Assembly (NCBI RefSeq): GCF_019703515.2
Contig: NC_059373.1
Coordinates: forward strand, 16,427,781-16,491,780
Direction: 5' to 3'
Length of the DNA: 64,000 nt
Source of the DNA: Myxocyprinus asiaticus
Taxonomy: Eukaryota > Chordata > Actinopteri > Cypriniformes > Catostomidae
The notes under the pieces were generated by a model, which searched no databases, had not been told where the DNA came from, and saw only the letters and a list, made by a program, of their open reading frames with translations. The position numbers and the translations under genes were made by a program. Shown in pieces: positions 38,133 to 49,941 of this stretch; position 1 is the first letter of the stretch, and each line of letters begins with the position of its first letter.

Positions 38133-39278
38133 AATGTGTCCTATGCATAGCTTCTGCAGACTATTTTCTCTGGCGTCTTGCTGTAAATTAAATATTCCTC
38201 GTAAAAAAAAACAACAACTCATCTCTAGTAAGGAGGTCGGCTCAGGGTTGACAAACAGCGACTTTGAAGTCCAGCTTCCTCTAGTCCTAAAGATGCAGCA
38301 TGCACATAGAGAGGCGTTCTCCCACTCTGGCACCGCTCGGTCTGCTGGCCTGTTACCAGTGTCGCCTGATGTCAGAGCTCATTACTCCTGGTCCAGCGTT
38401 CTCCTGCCTGCTACCCAGGATCTGCCCGCTGGGGCCTTCTCCAGCCTGTCCAGTGATCAGCAATTAACCTCCCTGGTGCAGTGTGGCTGCACCCTGCCTC
38501 ACAATTATTGTTTGGGGTTATGTTCAAAGAGACGCTGTTTTTTGCAGTTGACCTCCTGCCAGTTGTGGGTCATGTTAATTGCCCCAGATTTATAATCCCG
38601 CTGTGAGTGGTGCTGGCGATAGTCAACCCATGGAGCAAAAGGATACATGTTTTTCATCTACGAAGACTAATCATGTGATTATCCTTTTATGTTGCCCCTT
38701 AGTGCAGTGCAGCATCTCTAAAGATAGTCCTATTGTTATTACCTAATTAGGCCTCTAGCCACAACCATGTAGATCGCACTGAACTTAACTCAAGAGTTTT
38801 CTTTTTCTTGTGACTGTCCAATTTGGCTGCTTTCCAAAGCATTAGATGCTAATGAATAGCATCTGAATAGCAATGGATGCTAATATTGCATGAGGCGCTT
38901 CAAAATAGCAATTACCTTTTGTTCGACTTATTTATTTTGAAATAGTTTTTAAACTCCCAGGAATCAGCAGATGTGAGAATTACAGATTGAGAATTCTAAA
39001 TATTGAAATAATGTTAATACAATAAAATGGGAAATAAAGAGGTAATGGTGTACTGCAGATATGGAACTCTCTGTTTATTGAACATAATATCAGAATTGAA
39101 CAGAACTCTGTTACGACAGTTTCTGGAGACATTAAAGCTGTTGTGTGAAACGTCTGCGCCATTTGCAGCACCAAATGGAATTGCACATATAATTCCATTG
39201 TACAACCAAACAGATAATTCGGCCCCATGTCCCTGCCACTGGTTAAACCAATGTTGCTACGTCTCAAACAATGAGTAA
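38133..39278. other. unassigned intronic stretch
   Basis: The part at 38220-38600 is less AT-rich than the surroundings, with no long simple repeats, and could be conserved regulatory DNA. The 38134-38595 plus-strand open frame has no protein-family character. Nothing else is recognised. Confidence 0.4.
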
Positions 39279-39466
39279 CACCCTGTCTACACTGGACACA
39301 AGCGATGTTGCGCTGCACTGCAAGGACTTGAGGCTGTCTACACTGGATGCTTTGAAACTAACGTTCTAAACCGTTTATTTATCTTGTTGGCAGGAGCATT
39401 GCCAGCGCGTGCAGCACAAAATAGGCATTTACTGTTAGCACGCTCGCATTTGGTGTAGAAAGGGTG
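39279..39466. mobile_element. second member of the TGTCTACAC TIR family
   Basis: The left end CACCCTGTCTACACTGGAC and right end TTGGTGTAGAAAGGGTG are inverted repeats. Interior motifs GAGGCTGTCTACACTGGATG and GGCAGGAGCATTGCCAG relate it to 34432-34655. It is flanked by TAA on the left and TTA on the right. Confidence 0.75.
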
Positions 39467-41180
39467 TTAGGTGTTGAAAGTCCCACAGGGCTACAGTGTT
39501 TACATTTTTTGTGAGCCAACATTTGGATTGTAGTTGGGGTAGGAGGTAGTATTTTAACCTCTTAAAATGTACACAGAGCATCTTTAAATAGGAAAAGTAT
39601 GTTGTAGCCTCATTGCTAATATTCATCAAACATCAAATAATCTATTACCATGGGCCTTAGATGGCAGATTTAAAGAGCACTTTTAATTTCAAAAATCACT
39701 TTTAATGAAAAATCTTATATATGGTCAGTGATCTGTTTGAGTCATATGTGTGCGAGGGAATACACAGGCATACTGTATGTGTGAAGCAAACTTCTGGCTC
39801 TTCTCTCCCTTCACCAGTTCCCCTTTATTTTTCTTCATGTGTGGTCACCTTCCCTGGAACTCGTTTCCTCTGCTCAGTGTTTTCCATCCCAGATTGCTAT
39901 TTAGATGTGAGTCTGATTTGATCACAATCTGACACCAAGCCTGGCTGTGGAGTCCAGCGTCCAGCGCCGCCTGGCCCACTTCAAAGAGAAATGAGCCCTC
40001 TTTTGTTCCTTAACGAATACAACCTGCCGTTTAATTTGTACAGTTTCGGATTAACCGGGCCTTTGAGGAAAGTGACATTGGGGGTCTGTTCCAATACTTA
40101 GTGAACTGCCTCACTGTCTCTTGCCTACATAGGCAGCTCTCTTCAATGGCAGCATCCTAACTGAAATAGAATCTCACAAGAGAGTGATTTGGAACACACT
40201 ATATAGGCGGCATCTCCTCGCGTCATTCACATAGTGCTCCTCATGCACAGTGCGTTGAAGACTTGACTGGCAACTAATTTCAATACAGGTAAAGCAAGAG
40301 GAATGAAGAGATACTCTAATCAGTATTAATATATAGTTCACAGCACACATTTTGGGTAAAATAGTCAGTTTTCTATTATTTTAAACCATTTTTATCTTTT
40401 ATATATACTTTTCAGGATTGAAGGATTATTAGTACATTTATAATCAAAATTTCTCTTGCTTCATCTGCCATCTTGGATATATTTTTCCATAGAGCTCATC
40501 ACATTGCATTCTGGGAGTGCCTACTCGGGGAAGGAAACATATGAAGCTACCTTAGAATTTGGCCAGAATGAGGTATCTTAGGAGGGAGCAAAGTTAAGAT
40601 GCTTTTAAGTGTTTTCTCCCCTCTTCGCTTTTCACTCCCCTCTTCACTTTATGCCTCTACCTTTAATCCCCCTTAGGTTGTAGTTCAACAAAGTTCAGGC
40701 AGGCATTTAGTTTGTTTAATATGCTGCACGTATAGAGAACATGGTGCAGAGAGGGAAGTAAGGTGAAAGAGTGAGAAAGGGAGTCTGCGTTGCTGCTGAT
40801 TAGCTTCACTGTGTTGCCTAAAGAAGAAGACATCTTACCAAGGTGCCAGGATTTAAAATTTGGGACTTAGGAGATGACACAGCTGTGGAAGCGCATTCAT
40901 AGCACCCAGTTTACACCTAGTATTACGAAGCATTTTGGGCAAACTGTTTGAAACAGGATGACTCTAAAGACAGGTGTAAAAAGGGTCCAAAATGTTTTGC
41001 GATCTGTCTGCTTCAGCCACATTCAGAGGTGGTTGAATGTGGTTGAAAATGCGTATGACCACATTGGACTCATAGTGTAAACTCTTATCTGTTCGAAGGC
41101 ATTTTTTATGTGTTACTTTGTAACACTATGAAATAGTAATCTATAGATGTACTGTAGGTCGATTGAAATCAGAGACCTGA
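39467..41180. other. unassigned intronic stretch
   Basis: No gene or clear repeat recognised. Confidence 0.45.
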
Positions 41181-41184
41181 TTGG

Positions 41185-41300
41185 AAAATTCGAACACAAG
41201 TGGCCAAAAATCATGTTAACACAAATATTGCTGTACTTTTTGAATATTTTAACATTTATGGATTGGCCCTATTCACTTCCATTGTAAATGCCTCACTGTA
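41185..41300. repeat. interspersed repeat, reverse copy of 50750-50900
   Basis: AAATCATGTTAACACAAATA, TTAACATTTATGGATTGGCC and CTATTCACTTCCATTGTAAA are the reverse complement of sequence at 50750-50880. Confidence 0.75.
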
Positions 41301-41318
41301 ACCCGGGGGGGTGGGGGG

Positions 41319-42110
41319 CTCTAAACAAACACAAAACAGCTGTGCTTGGCAGCAAGTAAATGCATGATTACCTTGCAGAATGCAGCAGGCACATCAGGCA
41401 GGTAATGCAGCAGGGTGCACAATGGCATGATAACTGGAACAGCTGCCGTTTTCCCCCAGGGCCAGGCTACCTCGCTTCGAATCAGGGTTTTGTTGATCTT
41501 CCAAACCTTTCTGTGTGGCTGCTGGTATTTAGTTGCTGAGCCACTGGCATGTTTAAGAAACCATTGTGTGCAGACTCGGGCATTGACCATACAGTCAGTC
41601 TAAAGCCCATTGTATGGATAAATGTGGGAGATTATGAATGAATGGCTTAGTTTGGCATAGCTGATGCGGAGTGCCCGAAGGTAGAGGTGGGAGAAGTTTG
41701 GAGTCAGGTGACACAGGTGAGAAGTGTTAGCTGCATTTGCGTCGTTCTGCAAGACAGATGGTCCCTCCCCAGGGAGCCAGACTGAAGCAACCCATCTGTT
41801 CATCCCTCCCTCACCTCTCGCCAGTGTTTTTTGCAAGGTAAGGTTTCTCTCTGGTATCGTGCTGACGCGGCAGCCCCTTCGTGCAGATCCAGGGTTGGAA
41901 TGTGGAGAAGTGTTACCCAATTTGCCCATCTCAGTCCCTTAGCCAGACATGCCGTCTCCTGCCCTCCCGAGCTTTTACAACCTCTCCAGGTGAGAGCAAC
42001 CAAGCAACTGATGTCATCTTCTCCTGCTGATCTCTAAAATACCAATTAATTTCTCTCAGTGAGGTCTCCCAGCACCTGGTCAACAGTTGAGAACACAGCA
42101 GTGGCAGAAG
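41319..42110. repeat. copy 1 of a 0.8-kb direct duplication
   Basis: 792 bp from CTCTAAACAAACACAAAACA to CAGTGGCAGAAG, collinear with 43197-43998 at about 90% identity by eye with only small indels. The similarity stops sharply at both ends. The sequence is balanced in composition. Minus-strand open frames partly match between copies (YLRALRISYAKLSHSFIISH) but are interrupted differently. No domain is recognised and there are no TG...CA LTR ends. Confidence 0.9.
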
Positions 42111-43196
42111 AATGACACTAATATTGCTTCTTTGTCATATTGCTCATTCTTTTCCTCTACTTTACTGCAAACACCTGTTTTTATTTTTATTTTATTTTTT
42201 GCAGTTTTGCCTAGCTCTCAAGTGAAGTGAGGTATTGTATTTCCCATTTCTGCATTTATAATGTTGAAAATATACCTTTAATTTTTTTTACCATATCACT
42301 CAATTTACTACGAAAGGTCCTCAAGCTTCAGAGTGTGAGTGCAAACACAGCGTAAATGAGTCATTGCGAGGAAAAAGGGAAAGTCAACAGTATGTCGACT
42401 TTGCGCAGGCCTGAAATGAAATTCATTAGGTCTGCCATCGTTTACATTTCTGCCAGCTGCCTCAAATTCTATTTAGTGACAGCTGCTTTGATAAGCCGCA
42501 CTGTATGTTTCTGAGACTACAATGTATTGAATTACCATTGGGCTTTTTCCCCTTAATGTGTTTCTTTTAATTTTCTATAGCTTTTTTTTATTTCTCATCC
42601 CCTTTGTAATGATGTGTAGTCAGACCTGAGAAGGAATTTTACACAGATGTAGTGTCACCCCACTGGTGCGGATCAATGAGATGGGTTGGGCTGTTTCCTG
42701 TCAAGAAGAAAAAAAAATATAGGAGGATGATGAATTATCTTTTTTGCTGATCATCAGTATCATAAGTCTGTAATTACTGATGACATTTACAAATAGTATG
42801 CCCTCTAATCTATCTTCATGGTCAGGAGAAGCTAGTGGAGCCCTACCTGCCCTCCCCCTTGACCACTTGCCATTCTTTGGCTGTGCATAGCTGGGCTTTA
42901 GAGCAGGAAGCCAGAACATGTGTTTTTTTGTTTTTGTTTGTTTCGCCTTTGTTTGTAGTCTGTTCATTTAAAGTATACAACAAAGCATATAGGGAGAATC
43001 TCCAGACCAACCAAGATCAGTTGCACTTTAATTGTGCCACAAAGAAAGACACACTATTGTCCACAATATTGACACAATACACCCCCCACCTTTTTTTTAA
43101 TGGTCAATAGGGTTTAGAGAAGTTGGTTGAGATGCAACCGAGGGCTAGAGCGAGCTCTTATGCAGGAGCAAGTGATGAGGGGGAGGAGCTGAAGGC
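42111..43196. other. spacer between the two 0.8-kb copies
   Basis: 1086 bp with no gene. 42360-42560 has unique-looking, balanced sequence (GGTCTGCCATCGTTTACATT, TGATAAGCCGCACTGTATGT) that could be conserved non-coding DNA. Confidence 0.45.
43068..43122. repeat. short direct repeat (pair with 44669-44731)
   Basis: CACAATATTGACACAATACA followed by CCCCCCACCTTTTTTTTAAT GGTCAATAGG is repeated at 44669 with a few changes, ending in TTTAGAGAAGT in both. Confidence 0.85.
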
Positions 43197-43998
43197 CTCT
43201 AAACAAACACACAAACACAAAACAGCTGTGCTTGGTATTAAGTAAATGCATGATTACCTTGCGAAATGCAGCAGGCACATCAGGCAGGTGATGCAGCAGG
43301 GTGCACAATGGCATGATAACTGAAACAGCTGCCGTTTACCCCCAGGGCCAGGCTACCTTGCTTCGAACCAGGGTTTTGTTGATCTTCCAAACCTGTTTTG
43401 TGTGGCTGCTGGTGTTTAGCTGCTGAGCCATTGGCATGTTTGAGAAACCATTGTGTGCAGACTCGGGGATATTGACCATACAGTCACTCTGAAGCCCATT
43501 GTATGGATAAATGTGGGAGATTATGAATGAATGGCTTAGTTTGGCATAGCTGATGCGGAGTGCCCGAAGGTAGAGGTGGGAGAGGTTTGGAGTCAGGTGG
43601 CGCAGGTGAGGAGGGTTAGCTGATTTTGCATCATTCTGCAAGACAGATGGTCCCTCCCCAGGGAGCCAGACCGAAGCAACCCATCCGTTCATCCCTCCCT
43701 CACCTCTTACCGGCATTTTTGCAAGGTTAGGTTTCTCTCTGGTATCGTGCTGACGCGGCAGCCCCTTCGTGCAGATCAAGGGGTGGAATGTGGAGAAGTG
43801 TTGCCCAATTTGCCCATCTCAGTCCCTTAGCCAGACATACCGTCTCCTGCCCTACCGAGAGTTTACAACCCCTCCAGGTGAGAGCAACTAAGCAACTGAT
43901 GTCATCATCTCCTGCTGATCTCCAAAATGCCAATTCATTTCTCTCAGTCAGGTCTCCCAGCACCTGGTCGACTGCTGAGAGCACAGCAGCGGCAGAAG
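43197..43998. repeat. copy 2 of the 0.8-kb direct duplication
   Basis: 802 bp, same orientation as copy 1, with an extra AAACACAC unit near the start. On the minus strand a 147-residue frame is open at 43336-43779 where copy 1 has shorter frames. It lacks start context, domain or homology I can name. Confidence 0.9.
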
Positions 43999-44668
43999 TA
44001 AACTTCTGCTCAAAAAACTAAGAAAATAGTGATTTATTTCCCCTAGTAAAGAGTGTCCACATGCCTCTGAATGCACAATTTGCTCTTGAGTATCAAAGAG
44101 GGACTCTAGCTTAGGAGCAGTGAGCCACAACTTGCACAGCACAGTGCTAAGAGGGCGGGTGGTTAGAATGAGCTTTTAGATCATTAGGGATCAATTACAC
44201 TTAATGTGCATATATCTACAGTGGGGTCCAAAAATCTGAGACCAAATTGAAAATATGGGATTCAAATTGTAAATTTAACTTTGGAATAAAAATAAAAGTT
44301 TTAAGATTTTGAAACATGTTAAACAAAGATTGTCAGTAATAAGGAAATGGTAATATAAATGAATCAACTAAGCACATTTGTGACATGGACCATGTTAACT
44401 GTTTTGTACATAAATAAAGCACAAAGATTCTTATGCAAGATGCTCTTTGGAACATTCCCAAAATCATGCTGGAATAACATGGACCATCAGTTTTTGCACA
44501 AACGAGAGAAATCGATGCCAGCCTGAGTGTATGCAGTTATTAAAGCAAAATGGGACATACAGAACCAAATGCTCAATAAATTCTCTAATTCCTGTTAATT
44601 CAATGTTTCACACAATTTTGTATGCTGATAATATAATTTGTAATGAAAAACAAATAAAAAAATATTAT

Positions 44669-44731
44669 CCACAATATTAACACAATACACCCCCCACCTT
44701 TTTTAATGGTTAATACGCTTTAGAGAAGTCT
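44669..44731. repeat. short direct repeat (pair with 43068-43122)
   Basis: CACAATATTAACACAATACA and CCCCCCACCTTTTTTAATGG TTAATACGC, then TTTAGAGAAGT. The stretch between 43999 and 44668 holds nothing recognisable apart from TACAGTGGGGTCCAAAAATC at 44218, which resembles a Tc1/mariner-type terminus. Confidence 0.8.
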
Positions 44732-44870
44732 CAGCCATCAGCCTATTTGCTAGTCTGTTGCAGATAGGGACATTCTCATTCTAGAGACCATTCGATTGGA
44801 TAAATTCTGTGGTGCAAGATTAGTCAATAGTATAATAATCAGTTTAAATGTTAAATGCATATATCTGCTT

Positions 44871-46007
44871 TAGGGGTGTAACGGTTAAAATTTTTTCACG
44901 GTTTGGTTTGTATCACTGTTTTAGGGTCACAGTTTCAGTACGTTTCGGTATTTGTTATGTTCAGGGAAAAAAAATTTAAAAAAAATAAATATATATATAT
45001 TACTGATATAATCCGAAGTAAAAATGTTCTATTTGGTAACAAACACTTCAAGAGATTTGCATTCACTACAAATCACCATGATTTTACTACAGTAACCATA
45101 ATTTAAACATGGTATTTGTAGTAAAATCATAGTAACAACAAAATTAACATGGTTACTGTCATGGTTACAATACTATAGTAAAATCATGTTGACTTAATGG
45201 AAACTACAGTATTACTGTTGTAAAATAATGGTTAATTGTGTAAAAAATATGATTTCTGCCAAGAAATCAGTGGTGACAGCAGTCATTGTTACTTCAGTCA
45301 TAGCTACTACAATATTACTATAGTAAAACCATGGTTACTATATGGCTACTACAGTATTACTACATAAAGCCATGGTTAATTCTATCAAAACTATGATTTC
45401 TGCTAAGAAAACCATGGTGACAGCAATCCTTGTTGTAACAGTCATGGTTACTACAATATTTTTATAGTAAAACCATGGTTACTATATATCTACTACAGTA
45501 TTACTGAATAAAACTGTGGTTACTTTTCATTAGTGTCCTTAACTAAAAAATGTTTTTTCTCTAATTACTAACTCAACATTTTACTTAATACCTGCATTTA
45601 TGCTACATGCATCAACATAAAGTGCATTCCATACTCAACTCAACACATATTCAACATTCAGAATCTGTACATCACTATAGAAGAATAACTTCTCTATTAA
45701 AATGAATACGAGAATGGATGTCGTAATGCAATATGAGTATTTTAATCATATGCGGAAATCCCATCAGCGGAGTTGGGAACATAACTTTGTTAATGAACAC
45801 TCCAAGCGCTTTAGTGTGTCCATCCATACAGATGCATTAGAGTTTATAACTGTACATGTCTACTTTGAGCTTTATTTTCTTTGCCAAACTGTATGATCCA
45901 GATGTGTTATTAAACTAGAAATTAACCACTGTGCAGATGCTTACGAACCGTGGGTGGCGAACCATACAGTTTGTTTTGTTTTTTTACCGAGAACCGTTAC
46001 ACCCCTA
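44871..46007. mobile_element. hAT-type non-autonomous element with perfect 8-bp duplication
   Basis: The TIRs TAGGGGTGTAACGGTT and AACCGTTACACCCCTA are perfect inverted repeats of 16 bp. The 8-mer ATCTGCTT is exact on both sides (44863-44870 and 46008-46015). The 1137-bp interior has no transposase. It contains a tandem array of CCATGGTTACTA-type units at 45085-45525, with a clear 144-bp period between 45248 and 45392. Confidence 0.95.
45085..45525. repeat. tandem array inside the hAT element, 144-bp period
   Basis: TATGATTTCTGC occurs at 45248 and 45392. Between and around are shorter units built from CATGGTTACTACAGTATTAC and its near-complement AGTAAAACCATGGTTA, so the array can also fold on itself. 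Confidence 0.85.
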
Positions 46008-46015
46008 ATCTGCTT

Positions 46016-47170
46016 AAAATACTTTCTTTTCTTTCTTTTTTTCTTTCAACTTTTAGAAGTACGTTAGCATATAGATTTTAATTTCAGGGAGTCATAACTA
46101 GTTTATGTTTGTTAGGGAACACTGTTGTGTTTTTTAAAAAAGGTTTTGTTTCATTTAGAAATGGAATGATATGTACAGGTACTACATATGCAAACCATGA
46201 TGTCAAGACATGTTTTTTTCCAATTAAGCATACAGTCCTTCCATCTGATTTAATGTGGAGCTCTGCTTTCCATGCCCAGTTGTTCCAGAATAGCAGAATG
46301 GAAGCTTGGGAGAATTATGGGTCGGTTGCCTTTTCAGGAAGTCGGCCTGACTGGCAGAAAGATGACCAAGGTTATTTTCCTTTGGTGATAATAAGTAATG
46401 ACTTATATAGATCAGTGAGTGGTAATCACAGATTCCTCCATGCATCTCATCACTTGAACATTCTTTTGGCTGTATCAGCGGCCCTGGCAGTTAGGCGATA
46501 ATTTCCTCATCGGTCAGTGCTGAGTAGGTCAGAGTTTTGGGCAAGATACAATGGCATGACAATCCTTTAGAAATAAACTGGCCAGACGAGAGGAGACAGA
46601 CCAAAAGCGAGTGCACCCTGAGAACAGGCTGTACCTAAAGACTGCAGTAGGATAAACTAAGGGCAGTGACAATTTTCAAAGAAAATAAACAGAGTAAAAT
46701 TAGAACTTTTTATCTGTAGCGGCCTCAGAGAAGCTAATGAGACTACTGAACTTGTATCGCTTTATTTTTCTTTGTTTTCTTTTTTCTTTTTAGGAAGATA
46801 TATTTCGTCCTTTTTTTAACCAACATATTTGCAATGTACTTATTTTGCTCATAGAGGGGATTTCATTAAGAATAAATTGTGCCCACTGATAGCATTGTTT
46901 ACTTTGCACATGCTGTCTGCATTGTTTTAGCACCTGATTCCAGGAATGGCTAGCCCCCAAAATAAGTACTGAATGCAATCTGCATGACAAAATCCCCCTT
47001 CTTGCAGGCTGGTTTTTTATTATATGATCATCATTTGATGAATTACTGCTGCCATGATCACAAAAAAATGTACACTTGTGTACATTTGTAATTCTGTTGA
47101 CTGCCTGTTGGCATCAGGCAAGTTGCTCTGACTTTTAATGAATATGGCACATTCAATAATGAGTCTGATT
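46016..47170. other. unassigned intronic stretch, possible conserved DNA
   Basis: 46215-46530 is unique-looking and balanced (GATTTAATGTGGAGCTCTGC, ATCACAGATTCCTCCATGCA), with one plus-strand open frame over 46109-46501. It has no protein-family character. Candidate conserved non-coding element only. Confidence 0.4.
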
Positions 47171-47444
47171 GGAGGACCTGGGTAGCTCAACAAGTAAAGA
47201 CGCTTAATACTAAACCTAGAGTCGCAAGTTCGAATCCAGGGCGTTCTGAGTGATTCCAGTTAGGCTTCCTAAGCAACCAATTGGCCTGGTTGCTAGGGTG
47301 GGTAGGGTCACATTGGGCTAACCTCCTCATGGTCGCTATAATGTGGTTCTCGATTTCGGTGGGGCGCATGGTGAGTTGCGCATGGATGCCGCAGAGAATA
47401 GTGTGAAGCCTCCACACGCGGATTGCTGAGTGACTCCAGTGTAT
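47171..47444 (+). mobile_element. old, 3'-truncated copy of the 24859 SINE
   Basis: The head CCTGGGTAGCTCAACAAGTA, B box GTTCGAATCC at 47228-47237, and body CTAAGCAACCAATTGGCC and CGCATGGTGAGTTGCGCATG follow the full copy. It stops after TGAAGCCTCCACACGCG, with a repeated CTGAGTGACTCCAG at the break. The A-rich tail and target duplication are missing. Confidence 0.9.
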
Positions 47445-47479
47445 AGCAAGTAGCCATGTTTGCACTGAAACTAATGGCT

Positions 47480-47578
47480 TAAAGAAATTGTGGTAATTAT
47501 TATTGTGGTAATCAACATTATATGACAAATGCTGTGGATTCAGCTTAATTTGTATTAAACCTGGAATTTTCCTTTAAA
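47480..47578. repeat. interspersed repeat shared with 23072-23165
   Basis: GTGGTAATCAACATTATATG, AAATGCTGTGGATTCAGCTT and TTTTCCTTTAAAC. The reverse form begins the repeat at 50686. Confidence 0.75.
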
Positions 47579-48992
47579 CACTTGATGTGTTATTTTAACA
47601 CATCAAGCTGGATTGCGAGTGGTTTGAGAATGAAACCAGGTTTTTGCTCTAAAAGACTGTATGCTACAGTGGCACAACTTATTAGTGAATTTGCCCCTTA
47701 GTCTTTGTAACAGTCCCCAGTGGCCCTTGTAGAGGTAGGTTAGTGCTTCAGTGAGATTAGATGCAGTTTCAGAGGGGTGGTGAGCAGGACTGATATAAGG
47801 ATAATACAGATCTCTACACCTGCACTCTGGAAATGCCAAAAGACCTGCTGTCCAGCAGACATCAGTCTTCCACAGCACCATTCCACACCTCTGCTGCTTG
47901 GTTTCTGGCTCTGTGTTTCTCTGTTCTTCCATTTGTGTATAGCTGAATATTTCGATTAATGGGTTGAACAATCCGTTTGCAAAAACAATATTGAAACTTT
48001 TGTTCTGTAATTTCAGCTCTCAACAAGTTTTGTTTTTCAGTTAGCATAACCATTTCTGTTTGTGATTGACCATGCATGTTTATGTTTCCACGTCAACAGC
48101 ATTGATTTGTGTTCTCAAATGTGCTTGTTAGTGCTGATACTGCTCAGACAGGAAGTGGAAAACCTTCCTCCTTGCAGATGAATTCTGTAACAGATTGCCA
48201 CATTTTATAGGCGTAGGAGGGAGATGTGACTACCTGCTTCAGTCTACAGTCTGTGGTCAAGTGTAGTGCTGTGGATGATCTCACCGTCTGAGGGGGTGGA
48301 ATACACTGAGCCGTTTCAACAATCTTCCAGGATGCCCCTGTTTATTTTTGTCTATGGAATGATGGGAAATCTGACTGCTGCAAACAAACTGACACCCTTG
48401 TGCAGCCAGCCGGCAATGCCAGACCAAGCCAGGCTGGGGCGAGCAGAAATTGTGTGACTGTAAATGTGTATTCACCTTGTTTCTGGGGTTTGGCCACTCT
48501 GGACAGGAGGCAGAATGGAAAGGATGGCAAGGTTGTGAGCAAAGTTTGCTGTTCCGTGGGCAATAATAGTCAGATTGTGTTTAGAGTTGAAGCAAGACAT
48601 AATCGCTGTAATTCACTCAGCTGTCTTTTTGCCATGATTACAACCCTATCCACCACCTTAAATCAAGCCCTTTCACTGATGCCCAGCTGCTCTTGTAACA
48701 TGTTTGTTCAGCATTAGTTTCATGCACCATGTGAATTTCCACGCCATTTTTAACCTTTTTCAACAAGCGATTAATTTATCAAACTTGAGACTGAATGGGA
48801 TTTATGTCAAGTAGACTGCACCTTCTGTTATGTTTGGTTGCACGCCTCGTTTAACTTATATTTACACAGTACCTGCAACATATAAGTCATATATGCAATG
48901 GGAATGACACAAGTCACAAAGAAAGGCTTTTATATTGAAGTAGACTTAAGCTTTCACAATGTGCATGCTTTGCTATTAGGACCTCAGGATTT
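47579..48992. other. unassigned intronic stretch
   Basis: No gene or family recognised. Open frames on both strands near 47600-48720 are short and featureless. Confidence 0.45.
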
Positions 48993-49077
48993 AAAGGAAT
49001 AGTTCAACTAAAAATGAAAATTCTTTCATTATTTACAATGACAGAAATTTATTTTTTTGGGTGAAATATTTATTTAA
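48993..49077. repeat. foldback MITE, both ends joined by deletion
   Basis: AAAGGAATAGTTCAACTAAA, TGAAAATTCTTTCATTATTT, then directly ACAATGACAGAAATTTATTT and TTGGGTGAAATATTTATTTA, so the middle of the element is gone. Confidence 0.8.
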
Positions 49078-49941
49078 ACAAAACTAACAGTCAAGATCCA
49101 AACATGGTTTCTCCTTATGTTTCTGTATGTGGTAGCAGGTTGGACGTGGAGGTTCGTGTGCCCACCCTTTAAACGTTCCAGCCACAGCTGCACTGAATCA
49201 CCTTGTTAAACAGTGACGTGCTGGAAACCTGCCTCCTTACCACCCACATCTGCTTTTATTCACCAAAACTTTTAGAATGATAATAAATGTAAGTGATAAT
49301 AAAACTTTGCCAGCCAGCCCCTTCAACCCCACCTCCCCACAAAGTCATTTACATATGAAACCAAGCAAAATTTAAAATTAAAGGGTGTAATGGTATCTGG
49401 ATTTGGAGTAGCCATGCAAAACACAAGCATGCCCAATACGTCGTTGACGAGCATTATTTGTTCAGTGACAGGATTGAGACATATCATTTTAATATGATTC
49501 ACTTATTAAATTCAGTTGGTCCATGACGGATAGGTTTTCAGTGCTTTAGTTGTTTTGCGTTATGCCTGCCTTAATAATATGGGCTCCATTCAAATATTGT
49601 GGAAAAAGATGGTTGAGGTTGGGTGCTGGGCAATAAAATGTTCAAATGTAAATATCCCTCTTGTGTTCAGACATCTGGTTTTGTTGGGGAACAGAATCTC
49701 ATCTGTCCCGATTCCACTCGTTTGTCATGGTGGAAACCCCCATGCACCCACTCTCCATCACATTTCATCTCCCACCCTAAATAATGCAGTGATAACTGGT
49801 GTTTTCTTCGTTCCATTTCAGAGACAAGCAGATAAGACAACCGCAAGCACATCTCATTACTGTTCAGATCTCACTGTTCACCGTCTCATCTAATGTTGTA
49901 CAAAGAAGCCCATTACTCAACTCTGAACCACCTCCAGCCAT
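49078..49941. other. unassigned intronic stretch
   Basis: Nothing recognised. Confidence 0.45.

Noticed and set aside
41319..43998. Direct repeats as a pair of LTRs
   Set aside because: No TG...CA ends, no primer site or polypurine tract next to the copies, no coding between them, and no target duplication at the outer ends.
45085..45525. Regular repeat array that might be CRISPR-like
   Set aside because: Units are diverged tandem repeats inside a eukaryotic hAT element with no constant repeat/unique spacer pattern.
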